This document shows, in pieces, positions 1-11,935 of a DNA stretch of 64,000 nt (its first letter is position 1; each line of letters starts with the position of its first letter). Made by a program: the position numbers and the translations under genes. Where the stretch lies: assembly GCA_021904315.1 (NCBI GenBank), contig CM038923.1, positions 7,446,038 through 7,510,037 of the forward strand. The letters run 5' to 3'. Below the pieces are notes generated by a model. That model was not told the DNA's origin. It saw only the letters and a list, made by a program, of their open reading frames with translations, and did no database searches. Origin of the DNA: Sphagnum magellanicum (lineage: Eukaryota; Streptophyta; Sphagnopsida; Sphagnales; Sphagnaceae).

Positions 1-1557
1 CACGCCCTTAATTGAAACCAAAGTTCTTTTTCATGTCCTAAGACTTGAGGGTTCATAACTAATAATGAAATTGGTCAAATCAAGCATGTATGTACACCAT
101 CTCTTAGTTCTCATCAAATAACTTTAAAATGTTATGTCAAGTTCCACAATCATTTTCCATTTGCCTTCTAAATCAACACTAAATGATTGACACTTTATTT
201 GACAATTTGTGTCATGACTTTTGAAATAGACATGTTTTTCCTATAATAATTTTGTTTTGGGAATGCAAGCCCATAATATTTGTTCTTTTCAAGACTTTTT
301 CAATGAAACAAATATTATTTGATTTGGACAACATTTTTTTCCAAACCTTGTTGTAGGGAATTCTAACTCCCAAAACGAGAATGCAACTTGAGAGTCTTGG
401 AATGCCTCCTTTTATTTCCCAACCATTTTTATGCATTCACTCTTTTGGGTTCATTCTCATCGCATTTTAGCCTTACCATTGGTCACAAACTCAAGTTTAA
501 GGTTGTGACTTATGGCATTGAAAATATTAAAAATCACATGAAAAGTTAGATTATTAATGTTGATTGAATTTAAGGTAATTGGTTGTATCATTTTAAAGTA
601 TTTATATTTAAGATAGAACTCATGTAAATAAATATGAATGAAAGATGATTAATGATGGATGAATTTAAATTCACAATGAATGAAAAAGTTGATAATGGTG
701 AGATTGTGTTTTTAAGGCCTTCTTCATATGGATGAAACATTATAAAAACTTTTTAAGAACCTTCTCACATATGGACAAACTATGAGTGGAAATGCTTTAA
801 GAGCCTTCTTAAATATATATGAATGCCTTTTGGAGAGGACCTTGAAGTTAATTTCAATCACATTTAGGGGAGAAATGATTGAAAGTTAAATGCAAGGAAT
901 GAAATCTTAAATTCAAATTGCTCAATCCCTTGGATCATGGGATTCTCAATCCACAATTCAAGGGGAATTTTCTTTCATTTTTCCATTCATTTGTGTTGGT
1001 TGCTAAATGGTCTTTAGATGCACCAAAGGACATTGAGAGCATGCCCTGAAGCTGAAACATGTGTGAATGACTTAATCCAAGGTAATATCGGGGCTAGCAA
1101 GAAATGGGTGTAGCTTGACTTGGGTAAAAAAACAAGACCCATTTCAAGTAGCTTTGGTCCTGGATCATGTCTTGGTGTGTTGGTCTGAAATTGAGCATTC
1201 TTCATGTAGCAAGAGGGGAAGAAGATCCTTGGAGAGAGAAAAGATTGGAAAGGAATTTATAACTCCTCATCAATTCATGACTTCTTCATCAAAGCAAGTG
1301 ACTCATGGATCATGGCCAAGAAAGGTCTTGAGTTTGAGCCTACCTGCTACCCAACACTCCTGTCCTCAGAAATGATGAATTCTGGTGAATTGTCAGTGCC
1401 AATCCCCTAAACCCTAAATCCTTGGTAGTAGAGAGAAAGTATGACAGATCTGAAAGACTCTTGCCTTTCTTATCCTTCATTCATGCAGTTTTTGTTCCTC
1501 CTGATCACAATTCCCTTCTATTTCAAAGACAAGTTTGTGGGGGATCTCATCAACATT
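1..1557. other. AT-rich intergenic DNA, no gene seen
   Basis: Low-complexity AT-rich sequence. Open frames are short and show no recognisable domain or splice structure. A short plant telomere-type motif, two CCCTAAA units, lies near 1407-1420. I see no RNA gene. Confidence 0.6.
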
Positions 1558-1746
1558 AGAGTTATCTGTGAAGTCACGCAATTACGGGCCGAGAATGGCG
1601 AGGGCATCAAATGCATAACTGGGAATGAAAATTTTACAAAACGAAATAACTGGGACCCAAACTAGTTTTTCGACCAATTTTGGTGGTAAACTGAGTTTCA
1701 TCATGTCTGCCCTGAACGCCTCCACTGCTGCTTTGGAGACCATATA
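1558..1746 (-). repeat. Fragment of a dispersed DNA element (repeat family 2)
   Basis: Read on the minus strand, this segment matches about 50317-50516 on the plus strand at many positions. The shared parts are a GCAGCAGTGGAGGCG core, an ACCACCAAAATTG stretch, a TTTTGTAAAATTTTCATTCCCAG stretch, a GCCATTCT..CC..TAATTGC stretch and a terminal AGAGTTATCTGTGAAGTC. The same terminus occurs at both ends of the element at 23442-23587. It is best read as part of an inverted-repeat DNA transposon. It is not coding in any conserved way. Confidence 0.55.
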
Positions 1747-3151
1747 GTTGTATGATTTTTATCAGATCGAAACCCAACTCCAAAACTTGTGGACTTATTA
1801 GGACTTAGTTATGCTAGTTTCAGTTGGTCTCTATTGTGTACTTTAGCTTTGTCCCTCTAATCTCTCTCTCTCTCTCTCTCTCAACTCCGCAAATTTGGAT
1901 CATCCAGAGACCCGTTTGACAGGTCCATCCATACCCGGTCTTTAGGCCTCTCTACCCATTACCTTCAAAGAATCGACAATTTTCATGAAAGAACAAACGG
2001 TTCTTTGACCGAGTTTTGCTACTGATTTAAATTTTTTGTGGGGGGAGAATCACAGTCATATGCCAAGATCGGTTACTTGAAAATTTTGACAATTGATGAG
2101 TAAGGAGATACATACCCGGTTTGACAACCGGAGGGTATCTGTCTTCCCATCTCATGTGAGGAGAGAGTTTAGAGATTTCTCTGGATCATCAGCTCCGAGG
2201 ATTTAACCTAAACCTTCTTATTGGGAACTTTCATACTGCGGTTAAGTTAAGGACCCGCACCCACAAGGCTGTGGTTGAGGGCTTCACCCTATGTTAAAAA
2301 CCCTACATCATTTTTCTTTTTCTTTTTTTTCCCGTGAAACTCGGTCAGGTATTAAAAACAAAGTTTTTTTTGGGTGCCCGGGCTTGGGAGTGTTTCAAAA
2401 AATGGAAGGTTTTTTTAAAAGGATAAGCAAAGTCTGTTTGCATGGTACCGATTGGGTATTCATTACTTTGTATTCTTAAAAAAAGCCACGAATCAAAGCT
2501 GAAAATGAACACAAAATTGTATTCATCCTCAAAGATATACCTAGTTCATGCCCCCACCTCACAAGTTTAGGGTTTAAGGTTTAGGGTTTATAAGGCAAAA
2601 CCCCACTTATTTCCTTCTTATAAAGAAACTGTGTGCACAGATTCTTTCATGAAAACTGTCAATTCATTTTTGAGGTTTTTTTTGAAATAATCAAAACCAA
2701 CAGTTCTTTGATTATTTTTAAAAAATTCTTCAAAAAATCAAAAATTGACAAAAAATCTTTATACATTCAAATTAATTGTACAACACTCAAAAGCACCTTC
2801 CCAACAACATAAATTTAATAATAATTTTTAAAAGAAAAGCTATAGCAGAAATGCTTCTTTTTTCCTCCCTTTCTAAGTTTCTGTGGTAGAATCTTGATGA
2901 TTAAAAAGGCCACAAACTGATTCCCTGCCATGCACATGAGTGAGTGACAAACTACCTAATTGCATTGCACACACATACTAATAAGGCCAAAATATAGTAC
3001 TCCTCAAAAGAGCCAAAAAGCTCTGAAAAACTGGTCTCATCCCCCCTTTTGCCCCCACCTCCCACCTCCCCACCACAGCTGTAACAGACAAGCTTCAACA
3101 ACAACTGTGCAAACTGGACCCCACTACTAGAAGTAGTAGTAGTAGTAGTAA
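1747..3151. other. Intergenic, simple repeats and telomere motifs
   Basis: Contains a (TC)n microsatellite at about 1859-1882 and an interstitial TTTAGGG-type block at about 2569-2592 (TTTAGGGTTTAAGGTTTAGGG). An AGT trinucleotide run at about 3130-3150 lies just before the MITE at 3152. No gene is supported. Confidence 0.6.
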
Positions 3152-3526
3152 GAGCATCTCCAGCGGTGCTCAGTATGTGACCCTCAGAAAATATTTTTCA
3201 CATCCAAGTTTAGTTATCTACTCTTTTGCAACCCCACCAATAAAACTGAAACTGGAACAACAAATAGGTGCGGGACTACTAATAACAAACCACCTGGACC
3301 AATCATTATGATGAGCCAATCAGAAACAGTGAGCAGCTATTAGATCATATTTATTACACTCTTCTTTTCAGGTGCACAGCGCTGCTGAGCCTTGTACCAG
3401 CCACGGCAACGGGCGCAATTATGCTGAGCCAAAACCATTTTCCTGAGTCAAACCGGCATATGTTGGCATTTCTTCATCCATTTTTTACTATCCAGAATCA
3501 CATACTGAGCACCACTGGAGATGCTC
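3152..3526. mobile_element. MITE with 29-bp terminal inverted repeats (family 1, copy A)
   Basis: The left end reads GAGCATCTCCAGCGGTGCTC followed by AGTATGTGA. The right end is its reverse complement with a single mismatch, giving 29-bp terminal inverted repeats on a 375-bp element. There is no coding capacity. The flanks are TAA on the left and CAA on the right, so a 3-bp target duplication with one change is possible, as expected for a PIF/Harbinger-like MITE. Related copies lie at 16580-16947 and about 30546-30865. All share an internal block beginning CAACCCCACC and a CACTTGGACCAATCA-like segment. The superfamily is inferred, because no transposase is linked to it. Confidence 0.8.
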
Positions 3527-4934
3527 CAAGTGGGATTCTGAACTGCACTAAACTGGACCTCACTAAACTCCTTCACCCTGGCCCTGGTAAGTGATCACCC
3601 CAGGCCACCCAACTGTATCTCACCACATGCTAGTAGTAGGTATCATCATGTACAAAGAACCTGACTCAACAGATTAGAAGAGCATTGTCCATTTGGGCCT
3701 CTATATGTAGGCCCTAAACCCTAAATGATTAAACACTGCCAAACCCTAAATGATGAATACATCCAACATAGAGTGTTAATTGTTTCCCCAGCCTCACTCA
3801 GGCTAATTTATGAGTAGTTAAAAAAAACCCAACAATGAAAGGAGTCAGTAGAGAAACCAGCTATAGCCATAAATGTATTTAGAGTTATACCCATCCTTCA
3901 CCTATAGCTTAAAATAGGGGGGGCGGGGGGTTGGTTTCTTCAATTTTGTGATGTGCACAAGTGGTGATCATCCACAAAATGATTTGGCCAAATTTGGCTA
4001 TAAAAATGGAAGTAAAAGGATTGAAGTATCCTTTTATATTTTTGGCTATACTGCTTAAACCTAATGTAGATTATGGCAATATTTAAAAACAAATTTCTAC
4101 GCCAAAATTGGGGATCAGAATTCAGAAAGCTCAAACAACACTCATTTTTAAAAGAGCTTTAAAGGAGAGAGCTCATGGTTTGGAAAACCAAAGTGTAAGC
4201 TAGGGTTTGAGGTTCCTCATTTCTTTGTTTTTATTTTATTAGTTTATTTCATTATTGTTGCTCAAATTCGGTGAGAGTGGAATACATGTTATTATAGATT
4301 GTTTGTTAAAAAGAGTGCATTTTCAGATTTTTTTTTAAAAAAAGAAAAAAATCATGAAAAAAAAAGAAAAACAATTAAAAAAGAAAAACAAACAATTTTT
4401 TTTTTAAATCATGAAAAATTTGGATAATGAGAGGAAAAAACCAAAAATTAACCTAATCCTCCTCTCACATGTCAATCACACAATTCTTTTGATATTGGAC
4501 CCTCAAATTGGACCTCAAGCTTTTTAAAACACGCTCATTGTACCTTTTATTATTATTATTATTTTCTTAAAAAATTTAAATGTGAAGAAAGGGTCCAATT
4601 CAAGGTTCAATTGGCTTCAAAGTGGTCCTTGGGCTTTTAGTCCTTGTGTAAAGTGGCCCTTGGTATAGTAGGTGACAACTAGTAATGGCCATATTTGGTA
4701 GACAAAAAGAAAGGCCCAAAAAAAACCATAAGCTGACGACCTTTTGGAAAGCAAAAGCCATGTGGGTGGCGTGGAGGAGGAGGAGGAAGAGCCTGCTGCG
4801 CTGCTTCTGTAATAAAATAATATTAAATAATTATAATTAAAATAATAGTGCCCCCCTGCCAACAAACACTAAGTGAGGTGGGTGCTGCTGCTGCTGCTGC
4901 TGTTGTCTGCCGCAATAGCCAGTTGGAGACCATA
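3527..4934. other. Intergenic, no gene seen
   Basis: Contains a CCCTAAACCCTAAA telomere-type motif at about 3713-3726. A palindromic motif, GCCAAATTTGGC, near 3986 recurs near 44533 (one change) and 53466. Poly-A/T tracts fill 4320-4420. The trinucleotide run at 4886-4906 (CTG)n is a microsatellite, not a coding exon. Confidence 0.55.
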
Positions 4935-5364
4935 ATTCCGCCACCCTTTCGCCAGAATTTTCCTCCATGACAAAAAATAAATTAAAAAAAATTCAGGCAA
5001 TTGAGACAAAAGGGGCCGATTACTTAAAATAATTCCGCCAGTCTTCTGCCAAAATGTCCTTCACAAAAATAAATAAATAAATAAATAAATAATTAATTAA
5101 TTAAAAACTCATAAAATTCAGGACCAGGGCCACAATACGGTGATATTACGCTGTTTGGGCATTTGAGCAGTTCCGCCACCCTTCCGCCAAAATATCCTTC
5201 ACACTTTTTTTTAACATATTTTTTATTCGGGAAATTTTAGGATAAATAAGTAAATAAATCAGAAAATTCAGGATAAGGACTGGGGCCATGATACGTGACG
5301 TGGCTGTCTGGTTGGGGCGCCAGAAGAGTTCCGCCACCCTTCCGCCAAAATATATCCGTAACAC
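4935..5364. repeat. Four irregular copies of a TTCCGCCA-rich module
   Basis: A module like TTCCGCCACCCTTCCGCCAA followed by AATATCCTTCAC occurs at about 4935, 5032, 5171 and 5329. Between copies are AT-rich linkers and a repeated TTCAGGATAAGGRC segment. The repeat spacing is about 97, 139 and 158 bp. The array lies 0.7-1.1 kb upstream of the small secreted-protein CDS, so it may lie in its promoter region. An ACGT-core element (GTGACGTGG) sits near 5295. Confidence 0.65.
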
Positions 5365-5639
5365 ATTTTTTTAATTAGTTTTTTATTTAGGAAATTTCAG
5401 GATAAGGGCGATTGGTACTACTACTGGGCTCTGTTTCACATTCCAGCACACGGATTCACGTCACGCCAACTGTCCCATTTTGGCGCGTACACACTTAGTA
5501 GGGCCTACCTGGATCGAGCACACCAATCGTCACACGCCAGGTAGGATTATTATCCCCGCCCTTGTCCAAGGGCCACAAATCAGCAGCGCCGGACGCTTGG
5601 CGGTCACTAGGTAGGTAGGTAGCTGGCGCCAGCCAGCGC

Positions 5640-6055
5640 CCGCCAGCGCCAACTACCCGTCATCTTCGTCGCTGTTCCTTCCTACCTTCTTTGAAGTCGT
5701 CGCTCTCTCTTCTCTCTCAGTCCGTCCGCGCCTGTCGCCGCAACGTCTCTCTTCTAACGCGCAAGAACAGGGGACGCACGAGGAACTCTTCCCCGCTTTC
5801 CTCCCGAATTGCACTCCCTTATTTCACAAACCGCGAACTTGATTCTCCTGTGCACATTTTGCAAACTCCTAATTTTTTCAAAAAGAAAAAATTTGCCTTG
5901 TTTTGTTGCCGGAGGAGTTTTGGAGTTCCTGCAAGGAGAAAACGTTCAAAGAAGATTAGCTCCAACATTTTTTGCACAGTCCATATACATACTTTATGCT
6001 GAAGGTTTTGCTTTGCTTTGAGCAAGCTTCTTGTGTCTTGTAGTGGAATTTTTCG
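5640..6055 (+). promoter_or_regulatory. Probable promoter and leader of the small secreted-protein gene, with an upstream ORF
   Basis: CG-rich compared with its surroundings. A CT-rich tract at about 5697-5720 resembles a plant Y-patch. A short upstream ORF (ATG 5996 to TAG 6043, 15 codons) ends 12 nt before the main ATG at 6056 and could limit its translation. No clear TATA box was found and the transcription start cannot be fixed. Confidence 0.4.
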
Positions 6056-6298
6056 ATGGCTTTGTTTTCGACAAGGAGCTTGCGGGAACTGCTGGTGGTG
6101 GTGATGATGGTAGTGTATGTGTTGATTTTACTAAGTTGTATGAACGCATCGGTGGCGGAGGCCAGGCCATTGGTTTCTCTGGGAAGTAATGGAAAGGCGT
6201 TGACGTCGTGGGATATGGAGGATCTGTCTTTAGAACAGCAAGAGCGGATTCTCACCTTGGGACGCAAGTTGGACCTCGTCACACGGCATCTGCTTTGA
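6056..6298 (+). CDS. Small secreted or membrane-targeted protein, 80 aa, function unknown
   Basis: The ORF has a classic N-terminal secretion signal. After a short charged start (Arg7, Arg10, Glu11), residues 12-29 are strongly hydrophobic (LLVVVMMVVYVLILLSC). A likely signal-peptidase site follows Ala-Glu-Ala at 34-36. The predicted mature part (37-80) is 44 residues, has no cysteine, is acidic in the middle (DMEDLSLEQQER) and ends with a basic region (GRKLDLVTRHLL). It matches no plant peptide-hormone family I know (CLE, CEP, PSK, PSY, RALF, EPF), and lacks their core motifs. The start is the first in-frame ATG, with G at +4. Its leader is GC-balanced, unlike the AT-rich flanks. It could instead be an orphan gene or a non-coding transcript. 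Confidence 0.5.
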   Translation: MALFSTRSLRELLVVVMMVVYVLILLSCMNASVAEARPLVSLGSNGKALTSWDMEDLSLEQQERILTLGRKLDLVTRHLL

Positions 6299-7140
6299 CA
6301 CACAAACAAACATGATGCTTGTTTTGTTTGTTCGCTGTTGAAGGAAGGTGGATGATGAGGATGAGAAGGAGGAGTTGCTGCTGCTGTTGCCTGTCGAAGA
6401 AGACAAGATGGCTATTGATCTCTGTTGAAGAAAAAAAGATGGATCCATATGTAAGTGTTTTCCCAGGAAAATGAACAAGGCTGGATCATTAGCGCCGTGG
6501 TGGTACCTAACTTCTTTCGTGGCCGAAAGTTCGAAGGGAAACAAACGTTCTTGACCGTTGCCGTCATCTTCTGTCTCCTCATAGTTGCAAGGTGCTCTAG
6601 AATCGGTACTTTTTTTGTTTGTTTGTTTATTTGTTTGTTTCAGATTTTAGGGAAGCGAAGGGATTCGCAAGAACCCTATCCCGGGAGGGAAGGACAGTTA
6701 GATCCAATTCTTTTCTAAAACAAATTTTAGTATGGTTCTCTTTCTTATACAAGTCAGTCACTGCGAGAAATGGTTTTTCTGAGATGGTGATCTTTCTTTC
6801 TTTCTTGCCTACGCGCTTGCACGGAGGCTGTACAAAATTTTAGCAACACTTTTACAACAGTTTGATCTCATGGACCGGATAGCAAGTCCATGATTGACTC
6901 CATTCGTTCTTGAGTTTTTCCTTGTACCCAGAAGAGAGAGAGGAGTATCTTGACGACACTACTGTGACATAGGTACATAACTTATTTGATTTTTGAGCTT
7001 TTGCTAGGATTTTGTGGAAAATTCTATTATTCGTTTGCTGCAACGATTTTGATGTGCTTCACATGTAGTTTGTAAACATTGATCATCACATTTTTATCAA
7101 ATTCTTATAAAGCTGTTTTCAACTGTGCATCAAACTCTCA
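6299..7140. other. Downstream of the small secreted-protein gene, probably its 3' UTR
   Basis: Moderate GC, no domain-bearing ORF. Open frames here (for example 6455-6843) overlap in different frames and have no recognisable content. Transcript ends cannot be placed. Confidence 0.35.
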
Positions 7141-7670
7141 TTCAGACTCTGGTCTTTATTGAGCTTCTGGTGGGTGGTGCTTTCTTTCTTCTCATACAAA
7201 ATTTTCGACCAAAGTTACAAATCTCATTCAAGAGAGTCAGTCAGTTTTGGTGGGTGCTTTCTTTCTTCTCATACAATTTTTTTCACCAAAGTTACAAGTC
7301 TGATTCAAGAGAGTCTGGTCTTTATTGAGCTTCTAGTGGGTGCTTTCTTCTGCTGATACAAAATTTTCCACCAAAAAGTTACAAATCTCATTCAAGAGAG
7401 TCTGGGTCTTTGTTGAGCATCTGATGGGTGCTTTCTTCTGCTGATACAAAATTTTCCACCAAAGTTACAAATCTCATTCAAGAGAGTCTGGGTCTCTTTA
7501 TATTGAGCATCTGGTGAGTGCTTTCTTCTGTTGATACAAAACTTTCCACCAAAGTTACAAATCCTATTCAAAAGAGTTTAGTCTTTATTGAGCTTCTCTG
7601 GTGGGTGCTTTCTTCTGCTGATACAAAAGTTTTTTCCAACCAAGGTACAAAGCTCATTCAAGCTCTGTCT
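7141..7670 (+). repeat. Six-copy tandem repeat, unit about 78-90 bp
   Basis: Six consecutive copies of a unit of the form TCTGGTCTTTATTGAGC, then TTCTGGTGGGTGCTTTCTTC, then TGCTGATACAAAATTTTCCA, then CCAAAGTTACAAATCTCATT, then CAAGAGAG. Copies differ by small substitutions and 1-6 bp indels. Open frames across it (7125-7961) come from the repeat and are not genes. Confidence 0.85.
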
Positions 7671-10600
7671 CTGTGTCTGGTTTCTCTCCCTCTCTCTCTC
7701 TCTCTCTGGGGCTTTCTCTGTTTCCTTTCATTTTTTATGAATAATAATTCTCAATTATATTCACCTTGGTTTTCAAAATTTTGCAAAGGCAGCAGCCATG
7801 GAGAAGAGTTGTTCTTGGAGAAATTCTTTCTTGAGACTTCACAAACAAGTTCTGAGCAATTAATGAAGTTTTCCTTGAGTAGCCACATTTTCAGGAATAT
7901 TCCACAGACTGGGTGTTGTTGTTGGTTTGAAATGTTTCCTATTTTTAACTACTGTGGTTAGTTTGATCTTGCCATGAAGGGTAGAGTTGAGTTAATACTT
8001 TGGGAGGGGGGAGGGGTGGGGGTGGTGGGGTTCATTAGAATGTAATTTATTTCTTGGAATGCCACATTGAACCTCAACAACCAGCACAGCCTAGCCTTAA
8101 CCAGCACCCACCAGCTTGCAATGAAGGATGAATGGGTAAAGTAACAAGTGTTTTTATTATGTTGGGTTCCAGTTCCCTAGCTAGCTAGCCAACCATGGTG
8201 GTTAGTTAGCTTAGTGCATCCACAACTGAGTCATTATGGGCATAATGGGTTTAGGGTTTAGGGTTCACTCTGGCCTTGGTGATGACCTTTGCACTTGATT
8301 TGGAAAAGATTGGGTTCAAAGAGTAAAGCCCAAGGCCCATGGTCTTTTACTAAAATAAGGTGACCTGCCAGAGGCAAAGCTGAGCATGAGCCCGATTAAC
8401 TACTCAAGTAAATTTGATGGCAAATTTATCAAGTGTAAAAGATTGCACATGTAAATTTAATTTTTTTAATTAAAAAAATTTGCACCAAAGAGAAAAAAAT
8501 TAACAAAACCAGGCATTCTCAATTGCAAGGTGAGTTTTTTGAAATGCTCGGCGGGACCAATTTTTATTGTTCAGAAATGATGGCCCCATGGGGTTCTTAT
8601 GTTCTGCAACAGGCTTAAGTCTCTAAATAATACACACTAGAAAAATCCAAGGAAGGAAGGAAGGTCTTGTACACAACTCCAAAGAGACATAGTTTCCAAA
8701 AAGTTGTTGGAGAAATCCCATTCCATTCCATTCATTTTAGCCTTCAAAATCATTTTCCCCCAATTTGACTTGAGTTCATCCGTTGAGGTAGGCTATGAAA
8801 GCGTGATGATTCCGATCCAAATGGCGTGCAAAAGTTTTGGCAGTTTCTGGCAGCAGCTGGCTTCCCAACTGACAAAGGGCAGCTTGTAAGTAAGTACCTC
8901 TTAAGGAGGGAGGAGTCGCTCGCGCGCGCACACACACACACACACACACAAACAAACAGCTGGTCCACTATACAACATCAATCCCTTGCTTCATAATAAT
9001 GCTTCATTATGTTTCATGCTCCATTGGCTGCTACATTACTTCTTCCATTATGAAGCCGCAGTAATGGGACAAATTGGAGGCATAATGCTGCTGCACTGGC
9101 AAGAAGGAAAGTTTCAGCCGCTACCGCCAGCCAGCTCAGGCTGCTGCTGCTGCCTGCTTCCTCCCTCCTCATTGTTTTTTGTTTTGTAAGTATCCCAGTT
9201 GGTTGTTTGTTAGTTCAACAACGCCAGCGCCTCATGCAGTTGCATTCTTAAATCTTTTTGGCATGTCAGATCTCTCTCACTCAAGTATTGTACAAGTACC
9301 CAACTTCTTCATTTGTGCTATAGGACAATCCATCACTCAAGTTGCTATTTTGTTTTCTTTTTCTTTTTCCTCTCTCTCTCTCTCTCTTCTTGTTGGGAGG
9401 TGGTCATTCTACTCACTTTCTCATCTTTTTTGGTCCCACCCACTAGACTCTTTCTATCTCGATCCCCTGGAGCACTCTAGGGAAAAATCCTAAGTGTATG
9501 GAGGGCACCTTATATCCATGAATATGTCTTCTCAACAAGAGGATGGATCTTATGCCTACTCCTGAAAAGTGTGATGGAACTTAGAACTCATTTGGCTTGC
9601 GAGAACAAAAGGTATATTAAACTTATCAATTGTGGTTTGACATTTAATAATCACCCCAAGAGCTAGGTTGGATTTTTTTTTTAATTTCACATTGTCCCAA
9701 TTTAAAACTCCTTTCTATTCAAAAAAAGGTTACATTCTTGACAATGTACTTAAATATTGTTCTAAAATATTTTTTTATTTTTCATCTTTATAAACTTGTC
9801 CCACTTATGTTGACATGGTCATTTACCAACACCAAGTCCACTTGTCCAAATTGCTTAAAGTTTGTTCCACCGATGAGGATGTACCATTTGTTAATCCCTC
9901 CATGTAGCTTTAGACGCCATTTGTGAGCAATGATTTTGGGTATTATGGCCACAATTGTACGTTGTGGTGTTTGGCTACCTTTCAAGCCATGATAGAACAT
10001 CCATTACTATTTTTGTGTTTCCAACATTGGAACCAAGCCTATAACCACTCATGCAATAATAAGGAGCATTTTTTTTCAACCTTCATATATATATATATAT
10101 ATACCCCTTACAATGGTGGTCAATGTTATAAATAATGCACAAAAGTTGTTTGATTGTGGTGCAATTTCAGCCTTTACTTAGTTATTAATTTGTGTGCATG
10201 TTGCACATGCCATCATGGTGGTTTTGCTATCACTTAATTTGAAAAAGGTAAGGGAATGAAATTATATCATAAAGTGAACACATTTTGGGTTCATTTTCGT
10301 TAATTTTAAATGGAAAACATATTGTGAAAAGTTACATAACCTTTTTGCGGGTGTGTCAAATTAAGTCTCATGAACACAATTGGCTAGGCATATTATCAAT
10401 AAAGGACAAGGTTAATCACACATTTGCATCATTAAGTACATGTTATTTATACACAACTTGAACATAATTAGTAGTATTCTAATAGGAATAGATTGTGACC
10501 TAATGGTCAAATTCAATGTACTCTTAACAAATTGGTTTAAGGTTTATCTTCAAGATATTTGTTTAAAACTTTGGGAATCCAATGTAAAATTATAAGTATG

Positions 10601-11935
10601 TTGTTGTTCCCCCCTTGTCATCAATGGGCATTTAACAACCAACACCAAAATAGTTCATTATTCATATGTTGTGAATTTTTTTAAAATTAAGAAAATATTT
10701 CATATTGTCATTAATGGATGAAACTCATATGCGGACATCCATTTTATCCATATATGGATTATACTCATCCACAACCATCCATGATTCATCCAACATTTTC
10801 GACTTCTTATGGATGAATTTCATTCATCGTTGTTCACTTTAATTTACAATAAATATATAAGAGGTTGTTCAAAAATGTTCCTTGGGTGATGGGTGCTATG
10901 GAAGCTTTTATGGAAGCCTTTTTATGCTAGGCCTCAAAATTGTCAATGATTTGAAATTTGAGGAATTAATATATGGGAGATTTTTCATAATATTTTGTCT
11001 AATCATCCTTCAACAATTCCAAAGAAATTTCCCATCATATGGTTGTCCCCAGACAATTCCAATGACAATTTTAACCAAAATCCAATAGTTGAAACAATTT
11101 TGACAATTTTGTGAACAAATTTCATGTCACAATAATAAAAAAATGAACAAGTGACGATAAAATGTTTTTTTGTCATAATGTGAGCTTGAATTCATTGTGT
11201 GAGATTGATGTGATTTGTGTTTGCATAGAAGAATAATAATATGTGCATATGATAATATATAGATATTGATGGGGACAAATGTGGGTCACAATGGTGTAAT
11301 GACATGTGTTAGAAGTCATGATAAATGGGGAAGCAACATTTTTGTTTCTTTTTCTTTTTTTAAATTTTTGTCGGGGCAACAAGTTTTCCATGCATTGTTA
11401 ACAATAGATCTAAAATAACAAGTTATGTTGTCAATTATATCTAGTTGATCATCACCAACAATGTCATCTTCTTATTCTTTGTGTTTTTTTTCATCACCTT
11501 TTTCAAACCCTAATCTAAGCTTGTTTTCCATATAAAACAAACATGTGTGCATGTGCACACACGAATGGTATTTCAGCTCACAAATCCTTTTTTTTTTTTG
11601 AGGATTTGATTTTTTTGAGCTTTTGTTGTAATTTTTTTCTTGTGTCTACACATTTCCAACAACTCCTAAATAACAACAAAGGTAGGGAGCGAAGGAAGGA
11701 GGAGAAGTTGGTCATAGAATAAATTTGTATCTTGATGATTTTTCATTGCATAATTTTAAAGTAGTAAAATTTGTATCCAAGTGGTGATTTTTGGGTTTTA
11801 AGTTTGAAATAGAAAATATTATATCCTAATGAAATTGTTTCATTGCACATCAAGGTTGTTGATCATTACAATCCTCTTCCCATAGTGTTTTACACAAGTA
11901 AATATTCCATTTGGATGTTTCCAAGATTTGCAAAT
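7671..11935. other. Intergenic, simple repeats only
   Basis: Contains a (TC)n run at about 7686-7707, TTTAGGG repeats at about 8248-8266, a (CA)n microsatellite at 8927-8950, a further (TC)n run near 9371-9388 and an (AT)n run near 10086-10102. Part of the interval (about 8700-9490) is more GC-rich, but no exon chain, tRNA or hairpin gene can be supported. The rest is AT-rich. Confidence 0.55.

Noticed and set aside
1600-1750. A possible short-chain dehydrogenase fragment on the minus strand (YMVSKAAVEAF, resembling the YxxxK active site)
   Set aside because: The motif covers about 11 residues, is followed by sequence unlike an SDR, and the same stretch recurs in altered form at about 50317-50455 inside a repeat family. 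It is probably chance within a transposable element.
7125-7961. Overlapping ORFs with repeated SFGGCFLSSHT-like peptides
   Set aside because: They are translations of the six-copy tandem repeat and shift frame between units.
8986-9189. Possible miRNA hairpin using CTTCATAAT / ATTATGAAG
   Set aside because: Only a 9-bp stem within a large loop. No known miRNA sequence and no stable foldback.
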